A stretch of 64,000 nt of DNA from Colocasia esculenta. Lineage: Eukaryota > Streptophyta > Magnoliopsida > Alismatales > Araceae. Within the stretch, counting starts at the first letter, position 1. Every line of letters begins with the position of its first letter. Position numbers and translations under genes: made by a program. Below the pieces are notes generated by a model. That model saw only the letters and a list, made by a program, of their open reading frames with translations. It was not told the DNA's origin and made no database searches. The stretch is from assembly GCA_014218235.1 (NCBI GenBank), contig CM024755.1:38212713-38276712 (forward strand). Direction: 5' to 3'. Positions 32,400-43,878 of this stretch are shown here, piece by piece.

Positions 32400-32770
32400 C
32401 TTTTCCCTTGCTAGGTCAGAGCGTTGTCAGTTCGTTTCCTCAGAATCTATGCTACGTCGGAGTGCTGTTGGTTCGATTTCTTGGAGTCTCTCGCTACATC
32501 GGAATGCTGCTGATTCGGAGTCCCTCTATCCTAGAATTCTATCAGTATGTATCCTCAAGATCCTTCACCATGTTGGAACTCTACCGGTTTCTTTTCTCGA
32601 AACCCTTCTTTGTGCCGGAACGCTGTCGATTTGTCTTCTTGGGATTCCTCTCCATGCCGAAGTGTTGCCGGATTGTTTAGTGAAGATCATTTCCCATGCC
32701 AGAATACTTCCGGATTGTTTAATGAAGATTCTTTCCCGTGCCTAAATACTGCCGAATTGTTCGCTTAGAT
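32400..32770. repeat. Degenerate 42-bp tandem array in transcribed part of LTR G
   Basis: Units spaced about 41-43 bp, clearest at 32670-32760 (ccggattgttta-tgaagat, then ttccc, then tgcc). Because the unit is a multiple of three, three overlapping open frames arise here. I read these as a by-product of the repeat and not as genes. Confidence 0.7.
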
Positions 32771-34599
32771 TTTATATTATGTAAGGACTCTACCGGAGTG
32801 GAGCCAGATTCCTTTACCTTTGAAGCTTCTACAGCCTTTATCTCTTCAAGTAGGTTCCTCCTAATCCCTTCTAAGTCATCAGTTAGTAGTTAATAATGTT
32901 AATGATCCTAGTTTTGATATAATCTTTGTGTAACTTCCTTTTGTGCTCCTTGTCGTGACCTAATGTGCTTCATCAATGATAACCTTTTACTGGATCCTTG
33001 CTAATTTCATGATTGGTACTCTTAATGTTGTTAGTAAATATAAGATTAAATGTTAATAACCTTAGCTAGTACAACATTGAGTGAATTCCTAATAAAGTGT
33101 ACTTGTGATTCATGATCATCATGCTTCGTGGCTTCCATTCTGACCGTAGTTCTGTAATAATTCATGTTGTTGATTCCACAATTTATTGTTAGCACATTAA
33201 TCCTCTTTATCATGATTAATTCTTAAACTAAGTTCCTACTGTATGTCTGGAAGCGACAATCAATGTTTAATAGAGCACTGGTTCAAAGTATCCTTGGATT
33301 TCCCATCATCGTGTTAACCTTATCTCCAGCTTACATGTCTCTAATATAATCTCAACTTGACCTCCTTTTCTGATCTAATTACTGTTGTATACTTATTTCC
33401 TTGAGATCCTCATATGTGCTCTGAACCAACCCTTGAATCTCTTGACCAATTAAGTGAATACATGAATTGTCAGCAAGTACTTAAGTGGGGTCTTGGACCC
33501 AAAGTTGACCTTTATGCTAGACAGGGGGCTCAGTCTAGTCCTGGAAGATCCGAACACTCTTAGTGCCCAGTGGTACCATATGGAGGGCGATGGCCAGTGA
33601 GTTGGGGTGATGACTGGTGCGGCATACACCACAAGTGAGTGTTCTCGATTGACTTGCTTGACAGTTCATTGTCTCATGATCAATTACGTGAAGCAGTTCA
33701 TAGTATATCTAAGTGCGTGTTAATCATGAAGTGTTCAGTGCTTGACAAGTTCATTCTATCGTGATTGATTGCGTAAAACAGTTCATAGTGAAACCAAGTG
33801 TGTGATAAACATGAAGAGTTCAGTGACCAGTTCTTGAGTAATCTAGCATTGTTGTACAATCTTATTACATGAAATTCAATAATCGTAAAGTATTACTAAT
33901 TGATCTCTTGCTCTTATCTTGCGTGAAATCCAGTGTTCACCTCTCCAGTGATCATATAGTATCAATGCTTGAACTCGTGCTTATCTTGAGTGAGATCCAA
34001 TGTGCACCACCCAAGTAATCATATACTACTGATAAATGAACTTATAATCATTACCTTTCTGCAGTCGCTAATTATTCTCTCATGTTCACTTACATGATAA
34101 ATCCATTACTGTAAAGTACATGCGTGTTATCCGTGAAAAGTAATTAAAGACAAATCTCATGAGTTATCTAGTTCCATCCTAACGGTTGCCCATACAATTT
34201 CTTAATAATGTTCAGTAGCTACGTTCTGGTTCTTTCACTCTGCTAGTGACTTCTATGATCATGTAATGTTCCTGTTTAATGAAACCCTAGTATATTTTCT
34301 CACAGTGATCTCTACATCTAAGTCAGTAAGTCTTGTTCTGCTATTGTTACCCTTAAATTCCTTTAACTTTGTTAACTACTAATTGTGGTTTAAGAATTTA
34401 TTAGGGGTAATCTACTGGGCATTTTTATGCTCATTATATTATTAACATTTTTCAGGAAATTTTCAAGTGTAAGATAAAGTGGTCGGAAAATATGTTGAGC
34501 GATTGAACCCTTCGTGATTCAAGTGAGTTTCTCTCTTACCGACTCATCTGTTGCGCCTCGGCTTCTTCCGCTGCCATAACGTCGGGGCGTGACAGTATG

Positions 34600-35271
34600 A
34601 CACTGAAATGTGTGCAAGATTTGAAAGTGCCTTCGTGTGATATGATATGTTTGACTATCTGAATGATTATTTGATATGTGTGAAATAAGGCCAGTCCTAT
34701 TATTGAGCATCTGATACGTACTTGTTCTTGAATCCTTGTTCATTGTCTACTGTTATTCAATTACATGAATCATCATGCAACCCATTGAGCTACTATTCTT
34801 ACTCCTGTCATACGACTCCTATTTACTGTCATGCATACATTGTTATAGAAATTTTGTCTATTAAAATGTTAATCACTTATCATTGTCTAGACATCAAGAT
34901 ATAAATCTTACTAGGCGAATGCGCTCGTACTTGCTTTCACCAACATTTTCAAGTAGCAAAGGTGAAAGGAATAAAGCTTAAGGATAAGACTTGTACGCCG
35001 AGTTTGGAGTACACTTAGAGAGTCATTCTTAATTCTAGAATGGTCATTATTGTAATTTTTACCTTTCTTTTGAAAGATAGATAGATTAGTAAATAAAGAG
35101 TATTTTTATTTGGACATTGAGGATTGTAATTTTTGTTTATGATGAGTAAATGAAAAGATTTTGACTATTCAATTGTGAACCCTACTTTTATTAGTCATTT
35201 GTCTATAACTTCTGAATACTTACTTGTCATGTCTTTCGATTTATCCCGCTGCTAAAATTTGGGATGTGACA
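34600..35271 (+). repeat. LTR E, part 2 (3' end)
   Basis: Continues LTR E after solo LTR G. aatcacttatca, then ctagacatcaagatataaat resembles Gypsy-2 LTR at 60090-60125. It ends ttgggatgtgaca at 35271. No primer site follows, so this is a solo LTR or a 3' LTR. Confidence 0.7.
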
Positions 35272-35280
35272 ACCATCATC

Positions 35281-35600
35281 TACTCCTTGAGGGCGTATGC
35301 GGCGGGGTGGCATCGATAGGAGACTAGAGGAGGGCATGGTGGGCATCGACGAGGGAGGAGAGTGTGGGGGCAGTGTGGTTAAGTGAGGATAGGACGAGAA
35401 GGTGGGGGGATTCCTCGAGGAATAGGAGGTGGAGGGGCTTGGAGGGAAAGTTCTAGTAGAGCAAGGAGGTGAGGAGGAGGTTGAGGAGGGTGGCGGCGGG
35501 AGGGAGCCAGTAGGTTTGGTGGGAGGGGAGGCTAGATTGGAGGACATCGATGAGGGCTTCCCATTCCTGTGGGGAAGGGAGCTGCGGCTGCAGTGGAGGG
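35281..35600 (-). pseudogene. Possible relic of a host coding exon
   Basis: One minus-strand frame from about 35566 reads like a Leu/Ser-rich globular protein (QEWEALIDVLQSSLP, then LLNLLLTSLL, then LHLLFLEESPHLLVLSSL) and is broken by two TAG codons. The DNA is much richer in GC and purine strand bias than the neighbouring LTRs. It is cut on the left by LTR E. I do not recognise the family with confidence; a soluble helical plant protein is one possibility. Other frames are open too because the sequence is of low complexity. Confidence 0.3.
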
Positions 35601-35640
35601 GACTGCTTCTGAGATGGATACCTCTACATCTCCATTTGAA

Positions 35641-36880
35641 TGGTAGAAGATGGGCCGATGAGAACCCCTATATGGCCGGAGGTGGGTAGGAACACCGATG
35701 GTAGTTGGTTTCTGGTTTTCTTCTAGGCAAATTTTTTTTTGGGGGGGGGGGGGGGAGAGAGAGAGAAGAAGAGGAAAGATCATCATGAAGGTTCCTTAGT
35801 TTTGTTGTGGGTTGTGAGGGGTGGGGAGGAAGGGGGGAGCTCGCACCAATGGTGGAGGATGGCAGAGAGGGGGAGCCGGGAGGTCCATAGAGGGGGGAGC
35901 TGTACCATTGTCATGTTAGGAGCAGATAGGAGGATCGTCGGATCGTGGTGGGTGGAAGAGTTAGGGTGAGACTTTTAGGGCTTTGGGTTTTGAATAGAGT
36001 ATTTAAATATTAAATATGGACCATTAGATTTGATCTTCATTAATACAGGTGACTACCGCTGTCGTGCCCAAGCGACTGACCGTAGGCTAGGGAAGAAGGA
36101 GGCTAACATGGCATAAATAAAAGAGAAGCAAAGATGTGACAAATTTACTCACATGGCAAGAACCAAATATATCTTTGTAAACATGTTAGAATCAAACATA
36201 TTTAGATAAATATTTATTAAAATAAAATTATTTTAAGAAATTCTCTCTATATATATTTCCCCTAAAATGTAACTTTCAAAACATGATATATATATATAAG
36301 ACTTTGAGCAAGTCCCGAGACAAACAAATATTTACCCACCTTAGGCATATGCACTTGGGTTTGGGACCTAGAAGGTATATGTGCTTAAGAGGGACGATAC
36401 TGTCTACTCCAAAATATGTGTGGAGCATTTATCGAGAAGAAATTTCACATAGGGGAGATCCATATGGCAGCTCAAGTGATTCTATCTATCTCAAAGGAGT
36501 TACATTCTTCAAAGGATTATCTATAGGGGATGTAAATGCTTGTCTAGTTATCCCAATCCTCATTGGGTGACTTATTAAGACCAAGGTTTGACGCATCGAC
36601 GATTCGGACCGAATCAGGTTTCCCTTAATTAATCGGTCTGATTCACATGGATGCGGCCAGAAACTTGGTTTCCAACCCATTTCTTGGCCGATTCTCTTGA
36701 ATTTGGCCTTTTTTTACTGATTCTCTAGTTTAGGCCTCTTATGAATATGTTTCATCATATTCGATGATATTTGTGCCATGTATTGCTATTCAAACATTTA
36801 TTTTCAATCAAAAAAAAATCATTAGAAGAGTGAAAATAATTGAAACTCATTAATAGAAAGATATTTACATTGCACAAACT
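35641..36880. other. Stretch without recognisable gene
   Basis: Contains a T10G16-like homopolymer run followed by (ga)n at 35730-35766, a purine-rich stretch to 35970, then AT-rich sequence. A 95-residue frame at 36283-36570 has no recognised motif. The block 36580-36720 repeats gattcgg/ccgattc motifs and could be one terminus of the neighbouring hAT element. Confidence 0.4.
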
Positions 36881-36898
36881 AAATACAAAGATCAAACT

Positions 36899-39135
36899 CT
36901 AAATCCAAATACATAATACAATGACTCTAATATCCCTAATGCCCCTGCTGATATGGATTATAAGCATCCGATTGGGATGCCTAAGCACTGACTCTGACTC
37001 ATCTGACTCTGAGGGCAGCTCTCCAATAATGTGATAACATTTTCCTTCTGACACAAAATTATGATACTCATCCCATGTCATCATGGTATGGTATCTCTGT
37101 CGAAATAGCCTGAGATAATGGTCCCACATTTGACAGTCGGGACGGACTACGTTCAGTTGTGCCATCTGTACATCCTCCAAAGGAGCAAAAATATGAACTG
37201 GAATAGGAATATAAAATGCTATAGAAGGATACATATAAGGACCAAGGTAGCCTGTGGCAGTGTACCCACTGTAGCCACTAGAGTAGTTTGTGCCAATGGA
37301 CTCGGGGTGATAGCTATGGCCGCCATAGGATCCAACAAACTCTTGTGTACTAATCCTCTCGAAGTTTGATATAATAGTATCATAGCTATTGGAGTCCACT
37401 AGTGAATCTCATGCATGACTGCCACGACTAATCTTCTGCCTTCTGTTATACTACAGTGGGGCACCATGATTAGTATCTTGGGTTGCACCCTGAAAATACT
37501 ACTCCTCCTTGAATGCTATCCCACCACCTCCTCCTCCCTGACCATTGTCACCACCTCCACCTCCTTGAGGTGTGTCACCACCACAGTCACCTCCACCATC
37601 TGAAGAAGAACCACCTGCAAATGCAATATCATTTTATGATAGGTTAGCACATTTACATCTGAGGTAATGCGCAATACAAAATGATGACCCACCAATAGTC
37701 ATGGAATCATGGGAGGCGCTATTGGGCAACCGGGGTGAATCCAACGGAGAAGGTGTGTCATCCTTAGCATTTAGATCCAAGGTTTCTGCATCTACAATGT
37801 CAAGTGGATCTTCAACAAGGGTAGTACCTTTCTTGCCTTTCTTGGATCCCCAACCAGATAACCAACCCTTCTTTTTCTGTACTATGGGAGGTGGCTCTCG
37901 TATAACAATTCCTTTAGTGGGGCGGGACTCCCTTCCACCAGTTTTTTCTTTGGGCGGGATTCTTGATCTATCTGCTTCTTCTTTACCAATTGTGATGATG
38001 TGGGAGGCCTTCTAGATTGTGAGGGAGCAGCAACATGGGTGGATGACCCTGTCCTTTTGGATTGTGAGAGTGCTTCCCTCAAAGATCGTGGGGAGGGGAG
38101 GCCTTCCATCAACCTCTCAAAATCATCATCATCATGACCATGTCCTCCACCTACAATAGCCCCCAACATGATACATTAGCACAAATGCAATTTACAAAAT
38201 ATGTAAGATGAAATGAAGGAATTACTCTCCCACCTATAGGACACTCAACACGCTCCAGTTCTATGCCCCCAAGAAGATCCACCTCAGCCTCTAGGTCGGC
38301 CTGAAACTGAGGGGAGTATGGTTGTCCCAGATCTCCATGATTTCCCTCCTCCTCTATTGTTGCTTCTGCTACTGCCCATGCCAGGAAAGTGTTAGGACGA
38401 GGTAGATCTTCAGGATCATCTGCCTCCTCATCTAACTCATACTCTCCCGCTCTATGGTTGCTTGTGCAAACCATGCAACCATTGGATCTTCTTCATCTCG
38501 TAGGAACCCAATGTCAATAGGATCATAGTCCATCTCCCCAACGTGCTTTGGATCTTCTGTGAGATGCTTGACTCTCAACCTCATATTGTAGTGCACGTAC
38601 ACCAAGTTGTCCAGGCGCCTATATGACAATCAATTTTGGACTTTGGTGTGTATCAATGCACATGTACTCTAATTCTTCTCACATCTACTAGATGAGGATG
38701 TCTGCGATAAGTTCTTCACTGCAACTTTTCTCAATGTTGGTGCAAAATGCCCAAAATTAAACCACCAATCAACTACAAACCAAGTTATTGATACTCAATT
38801 AGCTCTTTCTTCCAAGTTGCAATAACAATAAATGAAAGGGGAAAGCATATTACCACCCTCAACACGCTCTTGACCAGTAATGGCAGAAGGCTCAACAAAC
38901 CCCCCAATAGCCTCCTGAAAGCTCTTCACCTGCATAAAATGTATTGATCATACATACATTAAATTGCTCATGCATATCAAATTCAACTATTTGTTTGGAA
39001 GTTGATAACCCTATACTTGCCTCATCAATGGCATCTGCCGCTTGTAGAGGACTACTTGACAATCTTTCAACAACTCTTGTAAAAGCAGCCATCAAGTCAT
39101 CCTCATATGCCAGCTGGTGCATGTAATGACAAGCA
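36899..39135 (-). pseudogene. Degenerate hAT-family transposase, C-terminal half
   Basis: On the minus strand between about 38720 and 38500 the hAT dimerisation signature is plain: an SQTSSSSRCEKN segment, STCALIHTK, then SYRRLDNLVYVHYNMRLR. It carries a TAG at the usual Trp position and a TGA at the usual Arg position. Upstream, 39122-38892 belongs to the same protein (AYEDDLMAAFTRVVERL). Downstream is an acidic then Ser/Lys-rich tail (38474-37882), and finally a Tyr/Gly/Ser-rich tail (37399-36899), as in plant DUF659-type hAT proteins. Cut at the N-terminal side by Sirevirus B at 39141. Transposase activity is lost. Confidence 0.72.
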
Positions 39136-39140
39136 CGGTG

Positions 39141-40679
39141 TGTTAAGTGTAGAATGATTATCTAGAGGGGGGGTGAATAGAGAATCTTCAGAATTATATG
39201 CCAATTTAGATATTAAAATCAGTGAGATTTGGATGCTGATTAGACGAATAACTCACGATGCAGGGAAATGCAAACCACACACTAGAGAGCAGAATTTTAA
39301 GGTGGTTTGGCTCCAATAAGGAGACCTACATCCACCCCTCACCAAACCAGTGAGGCACTACTACGAGAACAACTGTGTGAGACTCTCACACAACTACTGA
39401 TTCACAACTTCTTCACATCCGCTGACTCACAGCTTGAGCAATCTGTTGATTCACAGCTTCTTCACATCCGCTAACTCATAGATTGAGCAATCTACTGATT
39501 CACAGCTTCAAATCTTATGATCCAATCACAACACGTGAAGGATCATCTCAATCTACTTCACAAAGAAGCAGACAACACAACTTTGTAATATTTAGAAGAA
39601 ATTGAAAAGAATTAAGTAGACAAATGCCAGGAGGTGTTCAGAAGTAATCAAACTCTCTGCACAGGAGCCCGATCTGGATTGTGAAATTTCTTAGCTCCAA
39701 TTCTGACACCTCCTCGGATGAATTCCTCTTCTAATTGTAGCACAAGGATCACACGCATCAGAGTTGAAGAAGTATTCTGATCCTCTGTTCTAAAAGTTCA
39801 GCAGCAATTCTTCGAAGTAGCAAATTGGCTTGATCTAGCAGCACATTCTTTGCATCTAAGCTCCAAGTTGAGGCCGCATGTTCTTGCTAAATGCAGAGCT
39901 CTATTTTCTTCTTCTTTTTGTGCTCTCCAATCTCTTTTTTTCAAACTGTGTGCGATTCTCCTAACGAACTGGGAAACTTTTCCACTTTTGATCTGATTGC
40001 ACACGATCTGTTGCTGTGGGCCCCTCAACAGATTCCCAATAGTTGGGGAGAATCTTTTTGCCGCAAAGAGATGGTATCTTCCAGAAATGATGACGTGTAC
40101 CCAAAGTCCAAAACGGATGGACCTAGGGTCACGTGCCCAATTCTTATACGCTAGTGGCTGCTCTGTTGAAAAATTCTAAGTATTGCAGTGTCGACACATC
40201 CAAGATGTAGTGTCGACACACATATATATTTAAGTACAGCAAGAGTCCCAGAACACTAAGATGTAGTGTTGCCCTGACCATTTCATAGTGCCAACCTGCT
40301 CTTTCTTCTGAATCATCCTATTAGTTAGATAGAGTCAACCTCACTTAAAAAGAGCGTCGACCTCATCCCCACTTCTCTTCACAGAACACTTTGAATCCTG
40401 AATAGTGTCGACCTTATTCACGCTTGGTGTCGACCTTATCAGTTTGCTTCTCTCCAGTGCAGCACAGAAAAGCCACTAGTGTTGACCTACTCTCTGAGTA
40501 GTGTCAACCTGTTTTTCAAGGTAGTGTCAACCTGATCCTTGAATAGTGTCAACCTTATGGATAGAATCGAATTTTTTTCACTTGATGCACATGAATTATT
40601 CTTGTAATGCAAATGCCATGTGTCAGATATTATGGCTTTTTACTTAATTTATGACATCATCAAAACCAGGGACGCAACA
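39141..40679 (-). repeat. Sirevirus B 3' LTR
   Basis: 1539 bp, tgttaagtgt...gacgcaaca, followed directly by the polypurine complement atctccccct. G7 box (ctagagggggggtgaatag) 22 bp from the left end; about 2.5 copies of a 50-bp repeat at 39395-39510 (gattcacagcttcttcacatc); palindrome array at 40190-40570. Confidence 0.85.
40190..40570. repeat. gtgtcgac(c/ac) motif array in LTR B
   Basis: About a dozen scattered copies of agtgtcgacc or gtgtcaacc, including two perfect palindromes gtgtcgacac near 40190 and 40213. Spacing is irregular (20-45 bp). Confidence 0.8.
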
Positions 40680-40965
40680 ATCTCCCCCTTTTTGATGATG
40701 GCAACATTTACTCATAGAGGTTTGGACTTACAAACATGTTCATAATTAGAAAATATTAGTCCACTCAACCATTTACATAAGTAAACAAGCCATCTACACA
40801 AATTCATTGCAAGTAGGCATACTTGGATAATTACAAAAACCATCAACTATTACACATGTCCAACTATAGACAATCATCAAACATCCCAAACATAAACACA
40901 AACAAACATCCCAAACATAAACACAAACATCTATGACTATCATCTTCTCCCCCTTTGACATAATC
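40680..40965 (-). other. Polypurine tracts of Sirevirus B
   Basis: Plus-strand tctccccctttttgatgatgg at 40682 abuts the LTR, and a second tctccccctttgacata lies at about 40946. Between them is an ordinary AT-rich spacer with cataaacacaaac duplicated at about 40890-40930. Confidence 0.78.
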
Positions 40966-42179
40966 AAAAAGAGAAAATCATTGAGGAGGCGGAGGAGGCT
41001 ACCGAGGGAACAGTTGGTGCCCAATCCTGGACAATCGGTAGTGAATATCACTGTAATGATCTCTCAGAAAGTGATCAATGACATTAATCTTAAGACCCAC
41101 AAATTCCTTAAAGTTGGCAAACTACTGATCAATCACAACTGGCAAATTATCCACCCCATGAGGCATAGTGGGGGCTACTGCAGATGAAGTAGCTTGATTA
41201 CTATCTGCATAGTCATGAGTATCATGTAATTTCCAAACCTGGTTGAACTCATCTCTCACCAGTTGGAGTTTGTGAGAGATATCCTCATTATAACCCCGCA
41301 AAGTGTTCATCCTGTGAGAAATTTGTTGAACAGTCTGAACCAGATTAGGAATTTCAGTAACCTTATCAACACCTCTCTATAGAGCTTCCTCAATGAACTA
41401 TATCTTATCATAGATTTCTGCCTGAGTGTACTCAGCTTTATTGAACACAAACCCAATGGTTTGTACTAACTGATCTGACCGAACAGTTGAGAATCTGTGA
41501 ATCTGTTCCTACCTTTCTACATTTTCAGACAGCCTCTGCTCAATAGTTTCCATCCGATTGTCAAAATGCAAAGCCTGTTGCTCCATCTTGGTATTCAAAG
41601 TATCAAGGGAACTATGGACTACAGCAAATTGCTCTGCCAGAAAATTAAGAAGACTAGATGCAATTTGAGCTTCTTTGGAGGATGAGGAAGGAATATCGTG
41701 CATAGATGGAACATATCCAGAAGGAGGAAGGTGAGGAGGTGACATATGTGGAGGATCTGATCCTAGATCATCAGTTGTAGGGATATGAGTAGGAGAGGGA
41801 ATAGGCAAATTTTCTTCCAATATAGTACCCTCATGAACAACAACCCTCTGAACTCTCTCCCCTTCTTCATCTTGCTGAGGCTGTTCCATACCCAAATTCT
41901 CATCAAAATGAACTTGGGGTGCCAAATCAAGCTTCATAAATTTCTCAATGTGAGCCAAATCATATGTATGAAACTTGGCTATTTTCTGAACTTTGGTAGC
42001 ACCCAAGGGAATGTTCAATCGCAGAAAGATGGAGGACAAATGTGCTGCATAAGGTAGACTTCTTCTCAGCTTTGGCTCGGTTATTTCATGAAGTAGTTGA
42101 CAAATAATGGTTTCTAGATTTACTTTTTCTCTCTTAATCAAGCAAAACATGAGAAATCTCTATAGACTAGTGACTCTTT

Positions 42180-43878
42180 TGTAGGATCGAATAGGTGGAT
42201 GGATCAGATCTAGAAGGGGGGGTTGAATAGATCTGACACCAATTACTGTGAAAGCTTAAGCAATTTAAAATTACTTCGAATCAGAGATCAATTCAGACAA
42301 ACAATTTATTGATCTGAAGTGTGGGTGTGTGTAGATGATGTGTGAAGCAATTAAACACGTAGTGTGAAAGCGAAATCCTATGCAAGCATCTAGCGCAGAC
42401 AAGAAGATCAAACCATTGCACAAAGGATTTTTAGGTGGTTCGGAAATCACACCAGTGATTCCTACATCCACCCCTCACACAGTGAGGCTCCACTACTCAA
42501 AAGAGTACAACTCACACCGGAGCACGACGACTCCAAACACCCTCGAGCAAGACGGCTCAACACACAACCTTAAGTTCAACAACTCACAAACTGAGCACGA
42601 CGGCTCAAACAAGAACCGGAGCACGATGACTCCAAATTGAGCACGACAGCTCAAACCACACAGTGAGTGCGACGACACACAAACTAGAGCTCGATGGCTC
42701 ACAATACAAAAGCTAGATCAAACACAAAAGAAATAAGATCCTCTAGCAATGATCTGATTCACAGACTCAATAAACTCAGAAATATGTACAGAACTTCATA
42801 TACAGATCTCACAAGAAGAAATAAGATGAACACTCCAAGAATTAGGTGAAAGAAGTATGAACTGGATGTTCTTCGGTGAAGAGGTCTTGCAGACGCTTGA
42901 ATTGAGGAGCCTTGATGGAATTCGGTGGAGATTCTCCTCAATTGGCGATACTCTGCTTTGATAGCATCTGAAATGCCAAAAATCCCTCTTCTACTACTGC
43001 TCTTCAGTTAGATCCGCTCTTTTTCCTAGCACAGCAACCTTCTCTCCAGAGATTCTCCTTGATTCCCACGTCCTTCCTCTTGAAAGGATGGCCTGCAGCT
43101 TCTGGAGATGGAGCCAGATCAGGAAAACCCCTTTTTGCCGCCAAAAAGCTTCTTCTGGAAGTGTATGGGCTTTCTTGCCTTTGGGGTAGGAGAATCATGG
43201 GTATTTATAGCCCTATATGTCCATAAAGTGCCTTGGGGTGCATGGGCACGGAAATCTAGGTCAAATCCCTTGATTCCCAAGCAGCCACGTGTCCAGAAAA
43301 AATTCACATTTTTGAGTTTCAGTCGAAGTGTGTCGACACCACAGGGCACTATGTCGACACCAATGGCATTGTCTTCAAACTGGGCTTCTGGGACAGTGAT
43401 CTAGTGTCGACACCACAGGGCACTGTGTCGACACCATAGGCAGACTGTGTCAACACACAGGCAGACTGTGTCAACACCACTGGCTACTGCTTCAGAACAT
43501 GATTTTAGGACAGTCATCTAGTGTCGACACCATAGGGCACTGTGTCGACACCACAGGTGGACTGTGTCAACACCACAGGACATTGTGTCGACACCACAGG
43601 TGGACTGTGTTGACACGACTGTGGCAAATTTGTGTAAACCTGAAAATATAAAGTGTAAATCATTAATACAAGGTATTATCATTAAAATGTGAGATATTAA
43701 ACATCAAAAACATGTTGTTTAAGCATTGTTGTGATATGTATAAAATGTATAACATGTTCAATTAGTCATCATTTTAATATGTACAAAATGTCATCATCAA
43801 AATCAAATTATGAGTGATGTCAATTAGTCATGATTAAAGTCATCATTAAAAGGTTTCAAATACACACTCAACCCAACA
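42180..43878 (-). repeat. Solo LTR C (1.7 kb, Sirevirus type) inside the env-like gene of B
   Basis: tgtaggatcg...caacccaaca, flanked by tcttt at 42175-42179 and 43879-43883. Carries the G7 box (ctagaagggggggttgaatag), a ggtggttcgg box, a gagcacgac-g-ctc short repeat block (42510-42700), and a palindrome array. No internal region. Confidence 0.92.
43320..43620. repeat. gtgtcgacaccacagg array in solo LTR C
   Basis: About ten copies of the gtgtcgacac palindrome or its gtgtcaacac variant, joined by caca-gg-cact or gtggact spacers of about 20-25 bp. Confidence 0.9.

Larger units (their letters stand above)
31458..34594 (+). repeat. Solo LTR G (3.1 kb, gypsy type)
   Basis: Begins tgtaataccccaagg, ends gtcggggcgtgaca, and is flanked by gtatg at 31453-31457 and 34595-34599. 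The end sequence matches that of Gypsy-1 (ggggcgtgaca). No internal domain or primer site, hence a solo LTR. It has a TATA box and two tandem arrays. Confidence 0.9.

Noticed and set aside
32374..32768. Three overlapping 73-123-codon frames in LTR G
   Set aside because: Explained by a degenerate 42-bp tandem repeat; no frame shows a recognised motif.
35429..35969. Gly/Glu-rich plus-strand frames
   Set aside because: Purine-rich low-complexity DNA keeps many frames open; no domain seen.
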